The position numbers and the translations under genes were made by a program. This document shows, one piece after another, positions 36,000 to 50,400 of a stretch of 64,000 bases of DNA. Origin of the DNA: Bathynomus jamesi (Eukaryota > Arthropoda > Malacostraca > Isopoda > Cirolanidae); NCBI GenBank assembly GCA_023014485.1, contig JAJOZX010009062.1:62001-126000 (forward strand). The letters are read 5' to 3'. The notes beneath the pieces were generated by a model. It did no database searches and was not told the DNA's origin. It was given only the letters and a program-made list of their open reading frames with translations. Within the stretch, counting starts at the first letter, position 1. The number at the start of each line of letters is the position of its first letter.

Positions 36000-37220
36000 C
36001 CACATTCAGACCATCTATAATAGAGTTTTATTACTGAATTGTACTTTTTTAACACTTAGTAGAGGCTACATTTTTCTACTCTAACGGTGAACATTGAAGA
36101 GATTCCTGTTTCTTATATATAACATCGACCCTCATATACAATACACTTTAATAACTTTTGGTGTACACATGATAGAAAGGAATTGGAAGTGGCATATAAG
36201 TGCATAATTATTATTCTTTAACACACTACATTACAAATTTCTAGGTCTGAACATAAATGTCTCAATTATGCTTTCATATGCCGTTTGCCATTTGTTTCTA
36301 TGATATGTACATTAAAAGTTATTGAAGCTTAAATTTGTACAAGGACTTTGTAATCACTCTGTTGATTTTACATTTCACCGAGATAATACAAGATTAGCCT
36401 GTGACAATGTAAATTTAAAATAACTCAAGTAAATGTTTCAAGGATTTCAGCCTTTATTTTCACTTTCTTTGCAAGACGGTTTCGTCTGCTGGGATGACGT
36501 ACATAAACAAGAAAAAGAGCATACTGAGCCTAATGTTGATATTTCGTACATCAAGATCTATTAGTTGATAAATTCAAATTCAGGAAGATAATAACAGTCA
36601 AAGATTCTTTGAATTTATGTTCAAGCCCACCAACTACTAAAAGTTATTGTATCATAGGTCAAGTAACTAGATGTTAGGAGTATGAACCGCCATCTCATAA
36701 TTATACTGACAATTAATGTTCTAGGCAAAGTACAAATGTAAGATCCGCCAATCATATTGAGTCTAAAAAGAAAAAATTGTAATAACGATAAAAAACAGGC
36801 TAAATAGTAATATTATGACCATATATGTAGGCAGTCGTCCCCTTTATTCCAAAGGCAATGATCCTCGGTCAAATTTAAATACTATCCAGATGTGCACAGT
36901 CAATTTGTCCGGCGAAGGGGATACCTAAAACCGAAATGCTTATTCTTGATTGTTCATAAATCATTGGATAGCTTTTCAATATGTTTCTTTAATCATCTAC
37001 ATTTTTGTCTTGATCGCATAAAAAGACGATAAATGAATTCAAGAATTCCGTGATTACAGTATTATGTTTGAACAAAGCTAAACATGTTTATTTCACCATT
37101 TTTAATATTGTATTCTTTACTCTGTTTAAAATCGTTTGCGAACTGTCTTACTTTAAAACTTACAAAAATCATTTATATTATACAATAATTTAGCTCCGTT
37201 TGTTAACATTAAATTTATAG
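36000..37220. other. No gene seen (unit 2)
   Basis: Counterpart of 7,850-9,090. Confidence 0.38.
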
Positions 37221-37238
37221 AACATTTTAGCAACGTTG

Positions 37239-38924
37239 TTGTTGTTGTTGTTGGTTAGCCGATCAGCCCACCCTGACTGAGCAAGCCGGCGGCACGCAGG
37301 CAACCGATCGCCCTCTCCGGAGTGGACCAGAGGTTCAGCGCACTAGTGATGTTGTGTTGTGTTCTATGTTGTGCTACAGCCGTACAGTCTGTTATAATGT
37401 GTTCAATTGTTTGTGGTGTGTCCTGCCACAGGTGGCAGGTGTCGACTGTGGAGTTGTCTAGTGTGTGTTTATTTGTCTGTAAGTTGGGGTGATGTCCACA
37501 TCGGAATCGTGCTAAGTTAACTCGATCCGATCTGCTCAGGCTGATCTCTGACCTGTCAATAGGTGGCAGTTTTGCACCTAGGACCGCATTCGGTCAAAGT
37601 CGTGTCAGCGCTTTGTGGGTTAAATGTATGTGTATGTGTTTTCTGTACTGTGTGATGTCTGTGGGGCGTGGTATGAAATGGAGTATTTAGTTATAATGTC
37701 TCTCTGGTGTTACTTTAATGGTGCGAGGTGTTGGTGCATGATTGTACTTGTAGTGGCAAGGGTGTTGTGGGTTAGTTGCTACTGCTGCCATGAATTGTGT
37801 TCCCCTCATGTCTAAATGTTCCCTAACTTTCAGTATTTTGGTTTCTGTGTGCAGGTGTTCTCTTGGTGTTGTTTGAGTGCATCCTGTAATGATACGAAGT
37901 GCGTTGTTTTGTATTGTTTGTAAGGTGTTTATGTGTGTGATGGAGATAATGGGTGCCCAGCATGGGCTAGCATAGTCCATAACTGAACGAATATATTGTT
38001 TGTATAAGAGTGATGTTGTTTCCGGCTGGTGTCCAAAGTTTGTGCCTGTTAGTACCCTAAGCGTGTTAAGTCTTGACGTACATTTGTTTTTAATGTCCTG
38101 AATGTGGTTTGCAATAGATAATGATGTGTTGTATGTGACCCCAAGTATTTTGGTCCTGTGAGTGTGTGGAATGTTGGTGTTGTTTAGTGTAAGTTGTGGA
38201 GTTAGCTGGTATTCTTTTGTGTTGCTTGTAAGCAAGGTGATGGTTGATTTTGTGGGCGCTACTTTGAGTCTATTGTGTGTGAGCCAGTCTTGTATACTGT
38301 TTATGTTTGTAGGTTATTTGTAGCAGTGTCGATGTTGTTGTGGGTGGATGTTAGAGTGATGTCATCTACATATGATGATAAGGTAAGCTTGTTATCTATG
38401 GGTGTTGGAATGTCATGCATGTATAAGTTGAACAGTGTTGGTGAGAGAACAGAACCTTGAGGAACCCCGTTCGGAAAAAGCTTGTTTTTGGATGACTTGC
38501 CATTAAATGTGACATGTGAGTATCTTCCTGAAAGGTAGTTGCTCTGCCACCTTTTGGTGTTATTGTGCATGTTTGTGTTGAGTATTTTGTTTATGAGAGG
38601 GAAGCGTGGGACAGCATCAAATGCTTTACTAATGTCTATTGTTGCTAATAGTGTACGATGAGCTGGTCGTCTGGAGTTGATGCCATCCATGATGCGCTGC
38701 ATGAGGTTAGTGAGTAATGTCATGGTTGAGTGGTGAGGTCTGAATCCATGTTGAGTAGGCGATAGTGGTATGTGTGGTTTGGTGATTTGTAAGATTAGTC
38801 TTTCTGTTACTTTGGAAGGTGTTCATAGTAAAGTAATGGGTCTATTGGAAGCTGGTTTTGTGTAATAATTTTACCTTGTTTCCATATGTCGGGAAAACTG
38901 GAAAACACATAAAAGGAATCAACG
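37239..38924 (-). mobile_element. 5'-truncated Jockey-type LINE (unit 2)
   Basis: Same element and same site as 9,109-10,794; both 14-bp duplicates (37,225-37,238 and 38,925-38,938) are identical here. Only a handful of substitutions separate the two copies. RT block 38,301-38,723, C-terminal block 37,687-38,235. Confidence 0.85.
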
Positions 38925-38938
38925 TTTTAGCAACGTTG

Positions 38939-39534
38939 ATTGCTTTTATGTGTTTCCAATATTTTTGAAATGTTACTGAAATAAGTATAAAAATCTTCCT
39001 TTATAGTTTAAATGTTTGAAATACCTTATAAATATCGATATTTTTCACGTTTTGGAGGAGCGACAACTAATGTAATATTTACTTGTATAATTTTTCGATT
39101 TTATTGGAAGTCTGCGATTTGAAAGTCTGACAACGCTTTCCTTGACTTGATGCGATCCTTCACGAAATGCTTGTACTTTCGCAGAGAAAATATAGTTTAT
39201 TCTTACAAAAAAACTTCGCCGTGAGATGGAGGTTTTTCTGTTGCAATACCTACAAACTTCAGTCCGAGTTCTAATATGTCAGTTCATTATTAATGAGGTC
39301 AACGTCATTTTATTAAATTTATTTTAAAACTCAATGAATTAAAAATATCGTTCATGAGAGTACTTGCGTTAATGTATCCGCCACAAACAAATGCATTTAT
39401 GAACTTTATTTGTAATAAATGAAATTTGCCTTAAAATGGCGATATTCTTTGATCTGAGTCTACAGCTTCCTTTCATTCGTTTATTTATTCTTAAAGTTTC
39501 TTTTTGAAATACTACAGAATACTAATATATATAT

Positions 39535-39583
<49 letters not shown>

Positions 39584-40604
39584 AGATATATTCGCTGAAA
39601 AAGCATCTCTGTTGTTATGACTAATACCACAGTTGTTTATTAAATTACTACAGTTAACTAAATACAAACAGTCCTCCAAACATGAGAAATTAGGAACGGA
39701 AACTGTATAAGACAGGGTTGGAAAGGAATACATTGAATTTGCTTGAAACTATTTTTGGTTACATTATCTCAAATGATATTGGAGGTTTAAATGTAATGGA
39801 CCGCAAGTGAAACGAAACTGTATTCAATGTACAACAATCTGTCTTAAAGATAAATCTGCAATGAGTCATTACTAGGTGAAATCGCTATTAACTTCACCGA
39901 TCAGCATGTAGATTTACGGTTGAAATATACATGAAATACGGTGTGTCAACAAGTACAGATCGGCTGTCGTTATCCAGTGCAGGCAAATAGCATCAAAAGT
40001 GTTACTGGCAACCCATTCAATCTCAGCACGGAAAACACTGTAACAGAAGTTTATGATAAAATAGGGTGTGTTAATTTTAGTAAAGGCAACAATTCAAAAA
40101 CTACTAATGCTTAAATGATGTCATATTATCTAGCAAACTTAGAAATATCTTTAGTGTTGTTTAAAAAAGCCATTTACCTAATTATATTTGACCATAAAGG
40201 TTTGAAATATAACCTAAATATGACTGTAGCATCGTATATTAATGTGCCATTGATATGTGTCGTCAACTTTGGTTATTTTTGGTGTGCAGTATGGTTTCTA
40301 AGTTTCACATAGTCACAAATGCTGGAGTTTTGATTGTGAATGCATGTGTTTTCCCTCCTTTTTGACAATTTTGATTACTTCCTAATGTAAATATTGTGTA
40401 ATTCAAATTATTCGAAATGTTATGTGTGACCCAAACTTACTTTATATTTTGATATGATAGATATATGAAATTGTCATTACTTTGAATAATTAAGTCTTGT
40501 ACCTATAACAACACAACCTTTTATCTGAGCTTATATGAAGATATTAAGAATTTCAATTAACTTAATTTCATATAATCATAATCAGTAGCCCTATCCAAAT
40601 TTCA
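38939..40604. other. No gene seen (unit 2)
   Basis: Counterpart of 10,809-12,471. The 147-codon frame of unit 1 is stopped here. A (TA)n tract lies at 39,527-39,580. Confidence 0.38.
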
Positions 40605-42941
40605 ATGACATTTCTTTTGTTCACAGGTCTACAGGATGAGTCAGAAAGAAATCAGAACCGAAGCAAATCAAGTTGTCACCTAAGTCAATTGGTGGGGACT
40701 GGGAGGGAACTTCCCCCTCCTGAGCTGCCCACAGTCAGAGATCTGCTGAGATATGGTTTGTTGAGGAGAGAGATGAGTGAGGAAGACAGGAGGAATTACC
40801 CTGTTAATGATCTGATTAACAACGGCATCGTTCCAGGGCTACTGGCTCAGTTGAGAAAGGCCAACGATCTATTCACAGGACCTGTAATCAACACTGAGGT
40901 CAGGATCAGGGCTAAAGTGAAGGCACTGTGGGATGAGGCAGTGAAGGCGTCCATTGGCAATGTGAAGCTAGAGGTCAAAGATAGGTTCATGATGAAACTG
41001 GACAAATTGGTGGACATCCTGACCTGTCACTGTGTGATCAGGAGCTGCAGTGAGCTTGGGTGCAACCCTGTCTGCAACAGTGAGGTTCACATTGACTGCA
41101 GCTGCAGGAGCGAGCAGAAGATACCAGTGCAGGAGCTTTTCTTCACTAAAGGTCAGAGAGAAAAGGTGGGCAGTATGGGGGCACACCAGATGGGTCTAGC
41201 TGATCACCCTGAGACCAGGAGACAGGAAGCAGTGCTGCAGAGACAGGAGCAGAGAAGGAAGGCCGAGGAGAAGAGGAGGAGGAAGGCAGAGGAGTCAGCC
41301 AAGAAAGAAGAAGAGTTGAGGGAGGAGTCACTGCTGGAGATGGAGTTGGAGGAGACTGGAGATATACTGGACGAGATACACTGTGCTGAAAGAAACTGCA
41401 GAGATTGCCACTGTTACCTGGATTTATGCTGGTCTTATCACAGAATTTGACACAGCACTGGTGATTGACCACAACAAGGTGAGGAGGGCTCAGGAGAGAC
41501 TGACTAAGGAGCTGGTCAAGAAGTTTCATGAAGAGATTAGGGAAAATGGCATCACCTGTATCTTCTTTGATGGGAAAAGAGATGACACCAAAGTGATGAT
41601 GGAAGCTGAGGGCAGTGACAGGCAATTTCCTGGCCTCATTAAGGAAGAACACTACACAGTGTGCAATGAACCAGGTGGGAAATATTTGTGGCGGTATTTT
41701 GTACCAGAGGAAGCTGCAGAGGAGAGAAGTCATGCTGAGGTCATTGCTGATCATCTGGTGAACTGGATAAGAGAGAGAGGACCAGACCAGATCCTTTTGG
41801 CCATAAGAGGTGACAGTACTAATGTGAATACTGGCTGGGAGGGAGGAGTAATGCATTACGTGGAGGCCAAGCTTAGCAAGAAGTTCGTGTGGATTGTCTG
41901 TGACTTGCACACTAGGGAGCTGAGTCTCAGACACCTGGTGACTGCACTGGACGGCAAAACATTGAGCAACAACAATTGGTCTGGGCCCCTAGGGAAGATG
42001 TTAGACACTTCCACTAAGCTGAAGATCAACCCAAACTTTACGAGGATCACTGCTGGTCCTCCTCTACCCCATCTCAGTCAGGAGGTAGTCAAGGACCTCA
42101 GCACAGACAAATCATATGGCTACAGAATCATCACTGCCATCAGATCGGGAGAGTACCTCAGAGTCTAGCTCTCCTGGAGATTGGGCCACTCTGTCACAGT
42201 AGGTGGGTCACCACGGCTCTAAGGTTCTGCAGATCGTGGATTTCCAAACATGGGCTGAAGGGTAGGAACCTGAAGAATCTGAGGATAATTGTGGAATTCA
42301 TAGTGGGAGTCTACATGCCAAACTGGTTCAACATCAAGTTAAATTAAAGCTGGGTGGAGGGTCTCAGGCATGTAATGTACCAGCTGGAGCTGCTCAGAAG
42401 TCAGAAGAAGGAGGTGATAGGAATAGTGATGCCTACAGTGAAGAGATCAGCCTGGTATGCACACTCTGAGGCTGTGTTCCAGGCCACGCTGTGCAGTGAG
42501 GTGGAGGAGGAGAGGAGGGAGGCAGTGAAGAGGATACTGGAAATCAGAGGTGAAGGAGATGAGGACACACATGTAGGAGACTGCAGTGTCAGACCCAGGA
42601 AGACTCCTGACATCAACCCAGATGCCACCAAACTCTCGGGGCTTATTGATTGGAACTCTGGCGTGACTGAGCCTCCTCTGACCTGCTCCCTCACCACTGC
42701 TGCAATCAAGGAGTTTCTGGATAGACCAATGGAAGTTCCTGCATGGCCCTCACACACACAGTCAGTAGAGAGGTGTGTAAGGATTACAACTGAGGCTGCA
42801 CATGTTTACTCACAAGAGAGGAGGGAGGCGTACATCAGTGGCCAGGTGGCCAGTAGGGAGCTCATGTCCAGGAACAAGAGCAAGGCAGACATGGCATCCT
42901 TGCCAAAGTTCGAGAAACCTATCTATATTTCTAAGTTTTAA
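40605..42941 (+). pseudogene. Transposase-like gene, unit 2 copy, differently broken
   Basis: Same family and position as 12,472-15,273. It retains CDLHTRELSLRHLVTALDGKT, lost from unit 1, and lacks the Tc1 insertion. It has a 1-nt loss near the start (after KEIRT), a deletion joining the acidic helix to the ETAEIATV block near 41,370-41,390, a frame break after 42,160, and a stop before 42,354. Frames: 40,605-41,450, 41,383-42,168 and 42,354-42,941. Confidence 0.6.
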
Positions 42942-43085
42942 TATGAAATACAATCAAAATGTCTTTAATTGTATGAATGTAAAATGTCGTTATATATGGC
43001 ATCCTTGGCAAAGTTCAAGAAACCTATCTATATTTCTAAGTTTTACTATTGAAATACAATCAAAATGCCTTTAATTGTGTGCAAT
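42892..43085 (+). repeat. 105-bp tandem duplication at the 3' end of the transposase-like gene
   Basis: TGGCATCCTTG...starts at 42,892 and again at 42,997; the block includes the last codons and the stop. Unit 1 has a single copy (from about 15,225). Confidence 0.75.
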
Positions 43086-44509
43086 GTATGTTATACGGGA
43101 CGACAGTAATACGAAGAATTAATTAAAATTGAAATAATTAGTATATTTTAATGATTAATGTACGAAGCTACGCAATCCTTTCTAAGCCCTTAAGTAATTG
43201 GTCAACTTGGAAAAAACACCAATTATACACAAGCAGGTGTTCGCCGACGTCTTAATAATTAACGAAAACATTATAATCTTAAGACAATTAGTCTTCCCAA
43301 TTAAAGAGGTTCAGATGCACTTTTGCGACATCTGGCGCTTGTTAATTGCTTAGGTTGCCCAACGGACCTTCAAAGCTAAAATCTCACATCCGTTACGAAA
43401 CCCTTGACTCTGGAAATTCCAGATTCTTGGTTTTACGGTGATGTGTCGCTCTGACGTATGTGAGAGTGAATTCCTTCTTATATAAGGAGGAGTTCAGCCA
43501 TTGAAGTACAGATTCAGATTTTAGATTTTGAGCAACTCTCAGCCAAACTTTGGGTGGAGCTGAACTCACCTGGGTCTCCGCGGGTAATGGGCGCATATTA
43601 CCTCGTATGCATCAGTTTTGCTTCTTGCGATTTTTAGAAAGGGCACAAGGGTAGTTGCTTCGAGAAGAAAAACCGTCATTCATTTTATCGCGGGCGACGA
43701 GGAGCGAGTTGCCCGCTTGTAACTTAACTTGCTTTACAGCGGACCTATAACGGAGCACAGGGGTTGCTTTCAAGAAGAGGTCCGTCTGACTTGAATTAAC
43801 GTAGCTTACCTCTGGGTGAAGGGTAAAATTTCACCTATCAAAATTAGGGAACCAGTTCGTATCGGAAATTCGATGCCGTAGATCTGACCGAAGGAAACGC
43901 TAGTAGACTCAGTTCGTTTATTTCTATGTGACCTTAATTGTCACGCATTAGCATAAGAATAACTTACATAATTAGAACCCGGTGAACTTAATATAAATTA
44001 GACCTTGTGAACTGAAGTATAAACTCCACCTGTAATCCGCCTATTTGAACTTGATTAAAATTACTTAAAATTAAAGCCGACTCTCAGTTATCCTATAATA
44101 ATTAAACTTAAATTCGAGGAGTGAAAAAGGGGCTAAGAAAGCTCCCGGATCCGGCAAGTGACCTGAAAGTCAATCTGGCATGTGACCTGTAGGTCAGCGC
44201 ACTCTGTCGGAAGAGTACTTTTATTGTACTTGGGGATTAAAACTCACCGGGTAAAACGCCCCCAGGTATAATAAGTATGTAAAATGTAGTTATATACAAT
44301 AAAAAAAATACTTGCAAAAATTGTTGATTTTTCGTAAATTTCAACTTCAAATAACTTATAAGTAGCTAGGAGTGGTCAAATCTGAATTTTAAAGCCATAT
44401 TTCGATTTAGCACATAAAAATGCATCATTTGGTCGCTAGTAGTCTTTGAAAATCTCAAGATTTCACTCTGCTCCCTAAAATTGACACACCCTAATAATAA
44501 AAGGCAAAT
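43086..44509. other. Unrecognised repeat-like stretch (unit 2)
   Basis: Counterpart of 15,280-16,712 with a small duplicated GTGACCTG segment near 44,157-44,190. Confidence 0.35.
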
Positions 44510-45074
44510 TACCGTATTGGCCCCAATATAAGACGAGGTTTTTGTTCAACATCGCGACCTTAAAAAATGCATCTCGTTTAATATTCGCGAATAATATTAG
44601 TCAAGTTTTAATGTGTCATACTTACGGTATTTACTTGTTGCCGACTATCTGGTGACCGAACACGCCAGGATTGAACGTGGCTGTTATATGGCGATGATTA
44701 TCCTCCAGTTTTGTATTTTTGTATAATTTCTAACATTTCATTTAGCAAGTTTTTGTCCACTTTTTCTACAAATTATTTTTTAAATAGGCTTAATAAAAAT
44801 GTTATATGCCGATCATTATCTGGCAACAGTAGTACAGTATATATTTTTTTTTAAATTTCAAGCAAAATTTCGGATCACCTGAATATCAGGGCCTCCAGCC
44901 TCATTTACCAAATGATATCTTCATTAAAACTAACGAAAATGTCACGACTTAACCTAACCAATCATCAAAGGCGTACGTTATTATATTTGTTACTTTAATT
45001 AAAGCAAACAAGAAGAATACATGGGGGCCCTGATCTTATATTTGGAGCCGTCTCATATTCAGGCCAATATAGTA
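44510..45074. mobile_element. TIR element with TACCGTATTGGCC ends (unit 2)
   Basis: Orthologous copy of 16,713-17,274. Confidence 0.48.
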
Positions 45075-46804
45075 TTTTCATAAACTGTAATTTCACATAA
45101 TATGTACTACAAGTACAACCGTTCTATGGCTATTCAGCGAAGGAAAGTAGCAAATAAAATTAACAAGCTTTTCGGTCACATCACGGAATACTGTGTCACA
45201 GAAGTGTACGTTAAAAAACAGATACTTTAAATAACCAATTGATCTGTACATACACAAGTGAGACATGGATTTTCTCACATTTTATATTCTGAAAAGTACA
45301 AACCATCTGTTCATGTCTAATACAGGCAGTATGTATGCCAGTTTACATAATGAACTGGGTTTTTTTTCATTTTGTTGACTTCTGCACAAGTTTCTCACGT
45401 AGGTCCGGTTTGTATAATTGGCAACTGTAAATTTACACATGTGACGGGAGTGCGTTAAGCCCAGAAAGTTATTGTATTTTAACCGATTTTTTTCCACTGT
45501 AGTTTTTATTGGAGTTTAGCCTGAAAGACCAAACATGTTTCGAAACATAACAGAAACTCTAACAAAAGGTGTCAAACATTTGATCAGCACAATTTCTTCA
45601 ATGAAATAAAAAGAAATGAATGAAACAGTTTAACACAATTTGGCTGCAGTCATCACTTACTTTTAGTTAAAACGTAGCTACTTCAAACGTAGTCATTTGT
45701 AAATGGAAGTGCCAATTATTAAATAAAAATCGCGATCTTTTTACGCTTTATTAATTTTGGGTTAACAAATGATACTTTTAATGTTTTATAAAATTAATCA
45801 GCGGTTATGCAAAGTAGATTTATGTAATAGACAGTTTACAATAGATGATAAAGAAACTAAACAATACTTCATCACAGAAGTGCTAAAACATTATTCAAAC
45901 GTAACATAAATATATAAAATACTTTAGTTTAGTCGCTCTTCAACTTATTCGTAATGATCTTTAGTTGATATTAATGGAAGAGCAGAAGGGACATTGTCGA
46001 ACCCACCTCCCTTTACGCATAGCCAATCAAGAAAAAGCATTTGTGTTTGGGGAGTTTTGCAGTGCTCATCGTAGAAGCTGAAACTGAAGCCACCCTTTGG
46101 CAGGTAAACAGACGAGCACAATATGAAATTTTTGTTTGATTTCTACGTTTATTCCTCAAACAATTTTATATAAATTAAAATTTACATTAGAAAGGTCACA
46201 AATTTCCTTGTGTAATAAAAAAACAGAATCCTATTAATTTTTCCCAAAAGGTTTCCATGCCTCCTAACACCACATTCGGACTAGAACACCAATCATTGTT
46301 AATTTCATATCACATATCTAAATTGTACAAAAACTTCGCAATTTGTATTCTTTTTCCTAAATAAAGTTTTGAATTTGTAGGGTAAAGTTTAGTTAGAGTT
46401 TCTATAAGTATTTTAGTAAATTTAATTATAGCTTAACCTTATAATGAAGTATTCATGTGAAGCAAAATGACATTCACTTATAATGAATTTCATGTAAATT
46501 TCAAATATACTGTACGCATGCCACATACAGACCCACGATCTTTGAAAGGGTTATTCAATCTATCAAGAATTATATTACAATGACGTTTTCTGAAACTCGG
46601 ATAGTGTTCACTTTATACAAAGTGTCCTTCACAAAATCCCTTTATCACTTTGAAAATGATGATCACGTCTTTGTGGGTAGAATACCGAATCTTAGGTATG
46701 GGATGAAACACATTTTCATAAAGAGCAAACATTTTAAATTACTGAAGTACGTTCTTAATTTTGAAGGAAAATAGTTTGTTGGTTTTAAATTGATAAACAT
46801 TTGC

Positions 46805-46841
<37 letters not shown>

Positions 46842-47211
46842 TAGCGTTAGGTTATGAAACCATTTCTTATGAAGAGGTGACGTGGTAATCTCTTCCAAGG
46901 ATACAAGATAAACTAGGTTAAAATTCCATTTACATACGAGTATAAGCTAGAATGCATTAAAAAAAAGCAGTTAGCCACTGTTCCTTATTGAAATACATCA
47001 GTATATCCTTTAGTTAATGAATAATATAAAATAAGCATAATAATGTGACTAAATGTCTTGATCAGACAAGTGTCGCAACTTTTCATTACTTTTAAAATTA
47101 ATTCTAAAATCTACATAACAAAAAACATTCTAAATTGAGTTACATTCGAAAACCTAATATATATTTGTTATTTATTTCAGTAAAGTCTTGGGTCTCAATA
47201 ATATATGTATT
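45075..47211. other. No gene seen (unit 2)
   Basis: Counterpart of 17,275-19,422; (TAA)n at 46,806-46,840. Confidence 0.38.
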
Positions 47212-47430
47212 TTATTTGAGAACATATCCAATTCCTTGTAGCTCATAGATCATCAGATACTCCTTTGCAACTTCTCTGACAACAATGACGAAACGACCGC
47301 ACATTCCTCCAGGATGCGTAAACTGCACTTTGTCGGTGTAAGCCACGTTAGTCTGTACAACAAACACTGGAAGCGTCTTCAAATATGGTTTACCGTAGTG
47401 GTCAAAGGTTACGTTATTCGCCAAGTAGAT
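47212..47430 (-). CDS. Exon 7 of the intact gene: C-terminal F5/8C-like half
   Basis: 219 nt from acceptor ttttcag to the stop, entered in phase 0. Encodes IYLANNVTFDHYGK, the conserved GGMCGRFVIVVRE, and ends with IYELQGIGYVLK. The stop TAA is embedded in an AATAAA poly(A) signal, so the 3' UTR is probably very short. Confidence 0.75.
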   Translation of the reverse strand: MYLANNVTFDHYGKPYLKTLPVFVVQTNVAYTDKVQFTHPGGMCGRFVIVVREVAKEYLMIYELQGIGYVLK

Positions 47431-50400
47431 CTGAAAAGAAAGTTAAGTAAAACTGATTTTGAGTTTTTAAATTACAAAAGTATTTAATCATAGAAATGAC
47501 AATTATTCTTGTTGGTTATTTTATTAAAAAAATGAAGTTATATATTGTAACGTTTCTTTCATTCCCAGTAGAGGTTAATGAGTTTGATTAAATGAGTGTC
47601 ACATTTTATTGTCGCTCGGTAACTTATAAATTAAGAATGAAAGATGCACCACCACGTGCAGCTCAACTTACTACTTATTTACTTGAGATACTTGAAGTTT
47701 CTTTTTTTAATAATAACACTGGTCAACAAAGATTTTTCATCAGAGTAAAATTTGTGTTGTCTGGATAGCATTTTTCACGCTGATTCCAAAACTGCATTCA
47801 GATCTTTTCTAGCACGTATAGTTTTCAAGATGAAGGCATATATATAACTACACAGATTTAACCATTTTAAATAGGCAAAATACTAATATTTCAACATTTG
47901 ATTGTGTTTATTTTATTGTGTTTTTTTAGTTTATTCATCTTATTTATTTCAATTATCTTAATTATACATCTTATGTATTTCAGGTGTGAGTTTTTACGTC
48001 TAGCAGCATTGTGATTCAGGCAAGAACGCCGTGCTTTGTGTGTCAAAAGATCAGTCCAGTCCAAGAACTTGTGTCAAGTTGGTGTACATTTTTTTTGAAT
48101 TTATAGTTTGCTCAGGTCAGTCAACATGCCTCAACAATGTAAGAATGACCCCGACAAGTTGTTTCGTATGCGGCCAGTTGACAACTAAAACACAGCGACG
48201 AAGTATTACAACCGACATTAAGAAAATATACAAGCTATACTTTGGTTGCCATCTAGGTGACCAAGATAAACCATGGGCGCCACATCAAATCTGTTCTGGC
48301 TGTTCAAATGGATTACGTGATTGGCTTAACAAAAAGAAAGCTTCAATGCCATTTGCCATACCCATGATATGGAGGGAGCCGAGAGATCATCATGAAGACT
48401 GTTATTTTTGTAGTGTGAACTTAATGGGGTTTTCTGCCAAGAACAAACACCAGATTGTATATCCAAACTTGGATTCAGCACGTAGACCAGTAAAACATGA
48501 TGAAACATTGCCCATTCCAATTCCCCCAAGTGATAGGCTAGATTCTATCATAGATGACATGGAAAGTGATGAAGGTGCAACTGGCGTTTCCAGACCATCT
48601 ACAGAACCAGAGTACACTTTTGAAGGTAGACATTTAGAGCCTAAAAAGTTAACCCAAGGACAGTTGAATGATCTTGTTAGAGACTTATCGCTGTCTAAAG
48701 AGAAATCAGAGCTTCTCGCCTCAAGACTAAAGGAGAACAATTTACTTGAGAACAATGTTCGTATTAGTTACTACCGAAAGCGGAATTTTGAATTAACAGC
48801 ATTCTTTTCAGTAGACGGTCCTCTCTGTTATTGCCATGACATCAATGGACTATTTACAGCCATATCTCAGACGTATGTGGCATCTGAGTGGCGCCTCTTT
48901 ATTGATTCGTCGCAGAGAAGCCTGAAAGCAGTTCTTTTGCATAATGGTAATATAATGCCATCCATCCCCATTGCCCATTCCGTCCATCTAAAAGAGACAT
49001 ATGACAATATGGATATACTACTTAAGGCAATCAAATACGACAGTCATCAATGGAATGTTTGTGGAGATCTAAAAGTTATAGGAGTGCTTATGGGTATGCA
49101 GTCAGGATTCACAAATGGATATGTGAAAACTTTCTTGGAAGCAACAAGTCACCTGCGTAGAAGGATGGAGTCAAGAACCTCCTTGATGCCTTCAAAGAAA
49201 TGGAGTGTCGAATGTCGTTAAATATTCACTTCCTGCATTCCCACTTAGATTTCTTTCCTGAAAACCTTGGTGCAGTGAGTGACGAGCAAGGAGAGCGCTT
49301 CCATCAAGATATTCATGATGGAGAAGCGCTACCAAGGATATTGGAATGAAAGCATGATGGCGGACCATTGTTGGATGCTGTATCGTGACAATCCAGGCCA
49401 AATTTACAAAAGGAAATCACACTCACAGCGCTTTTAATAAAATAATGTATATATTCTTTATTTATAAGTACATTGAATAAAGTATATGATGTATTTGTTG
49501 TTTAGCATTACTAAGTGTGATCTATACATCCATAAATTTTCTTATAGCAATATCAAAAACTTAAAAATCAAAACCAGTGTATCTATATAACTCTACGTGC
49601 TAGCAAAAACATGAAACCAGATTCGGAATCAGCGCGAAAAATGCATTAAGAAAAGTGTAATCATGTTTGTGATGAGAAAAAAAAGTTTCATTTTGTTGGC
49701 CAGTGTAATCTTTATTCAGAAAGAACACATTACATAAGATATACATTATCCATACTAGTTTACACGATGTTGGGATTAACGTTTAATTTTTGGAGTTAAA
49801 TTACAGTATTGTTATCTGAATATGGTGTTGGAAAGCATGACAGATTTTCAGGCAAATTTTAAAAGTAAATTTAGTTGGAGTTTGAGGATCGACCTGCGTC
49901 GACCCGTCTGAAGCATCTCGCCTCATTTGCGAGATTTAGTGGAGGAGGGAAATGGCTTCCGCTCTCTTCTGCCCTCTTATAGCTGGTCAGGGACTTTACA
50001 TAAGAACCTGTCGAAATGTTTCTTGAAATTATTTAGGTTGGTTCCCCAGTTCTTTGGGCAGGATTTTGACGAGTTTCTGGTCTCGTATTCTCAAAGTATT
50101 TTCCATCTTCGTTTTCATGTCCATGTGTCCCAACGAATCATACAGAATTTCCCTTTTCTGTCACAACCATCGAGTATTTTCCATTATATTATTGTATACC
50201 ACTCGCGTTTTCTTTTCAGATAGTAGAGTTTCAGGAATTGTAGTCGAGACCAGAAGTCTTCTTCTTTCTTTTCCTCTAACTTAGACTTAAAAGTCTTTTG
50301 TATGGCATCTATATTTGCAATGTCTCGTTTTCTGTAGGACTTGTGAGTATTAAGCAATGCTCAATTATTGTTAGAACTATATGATATCATGTCCAGAGTA

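Noticed and set aside
41146..41934. 262-codon minus-strand frame
   Set aside because: Antisense of the transposase-like gene; the plus strand has the recognisable motifs.
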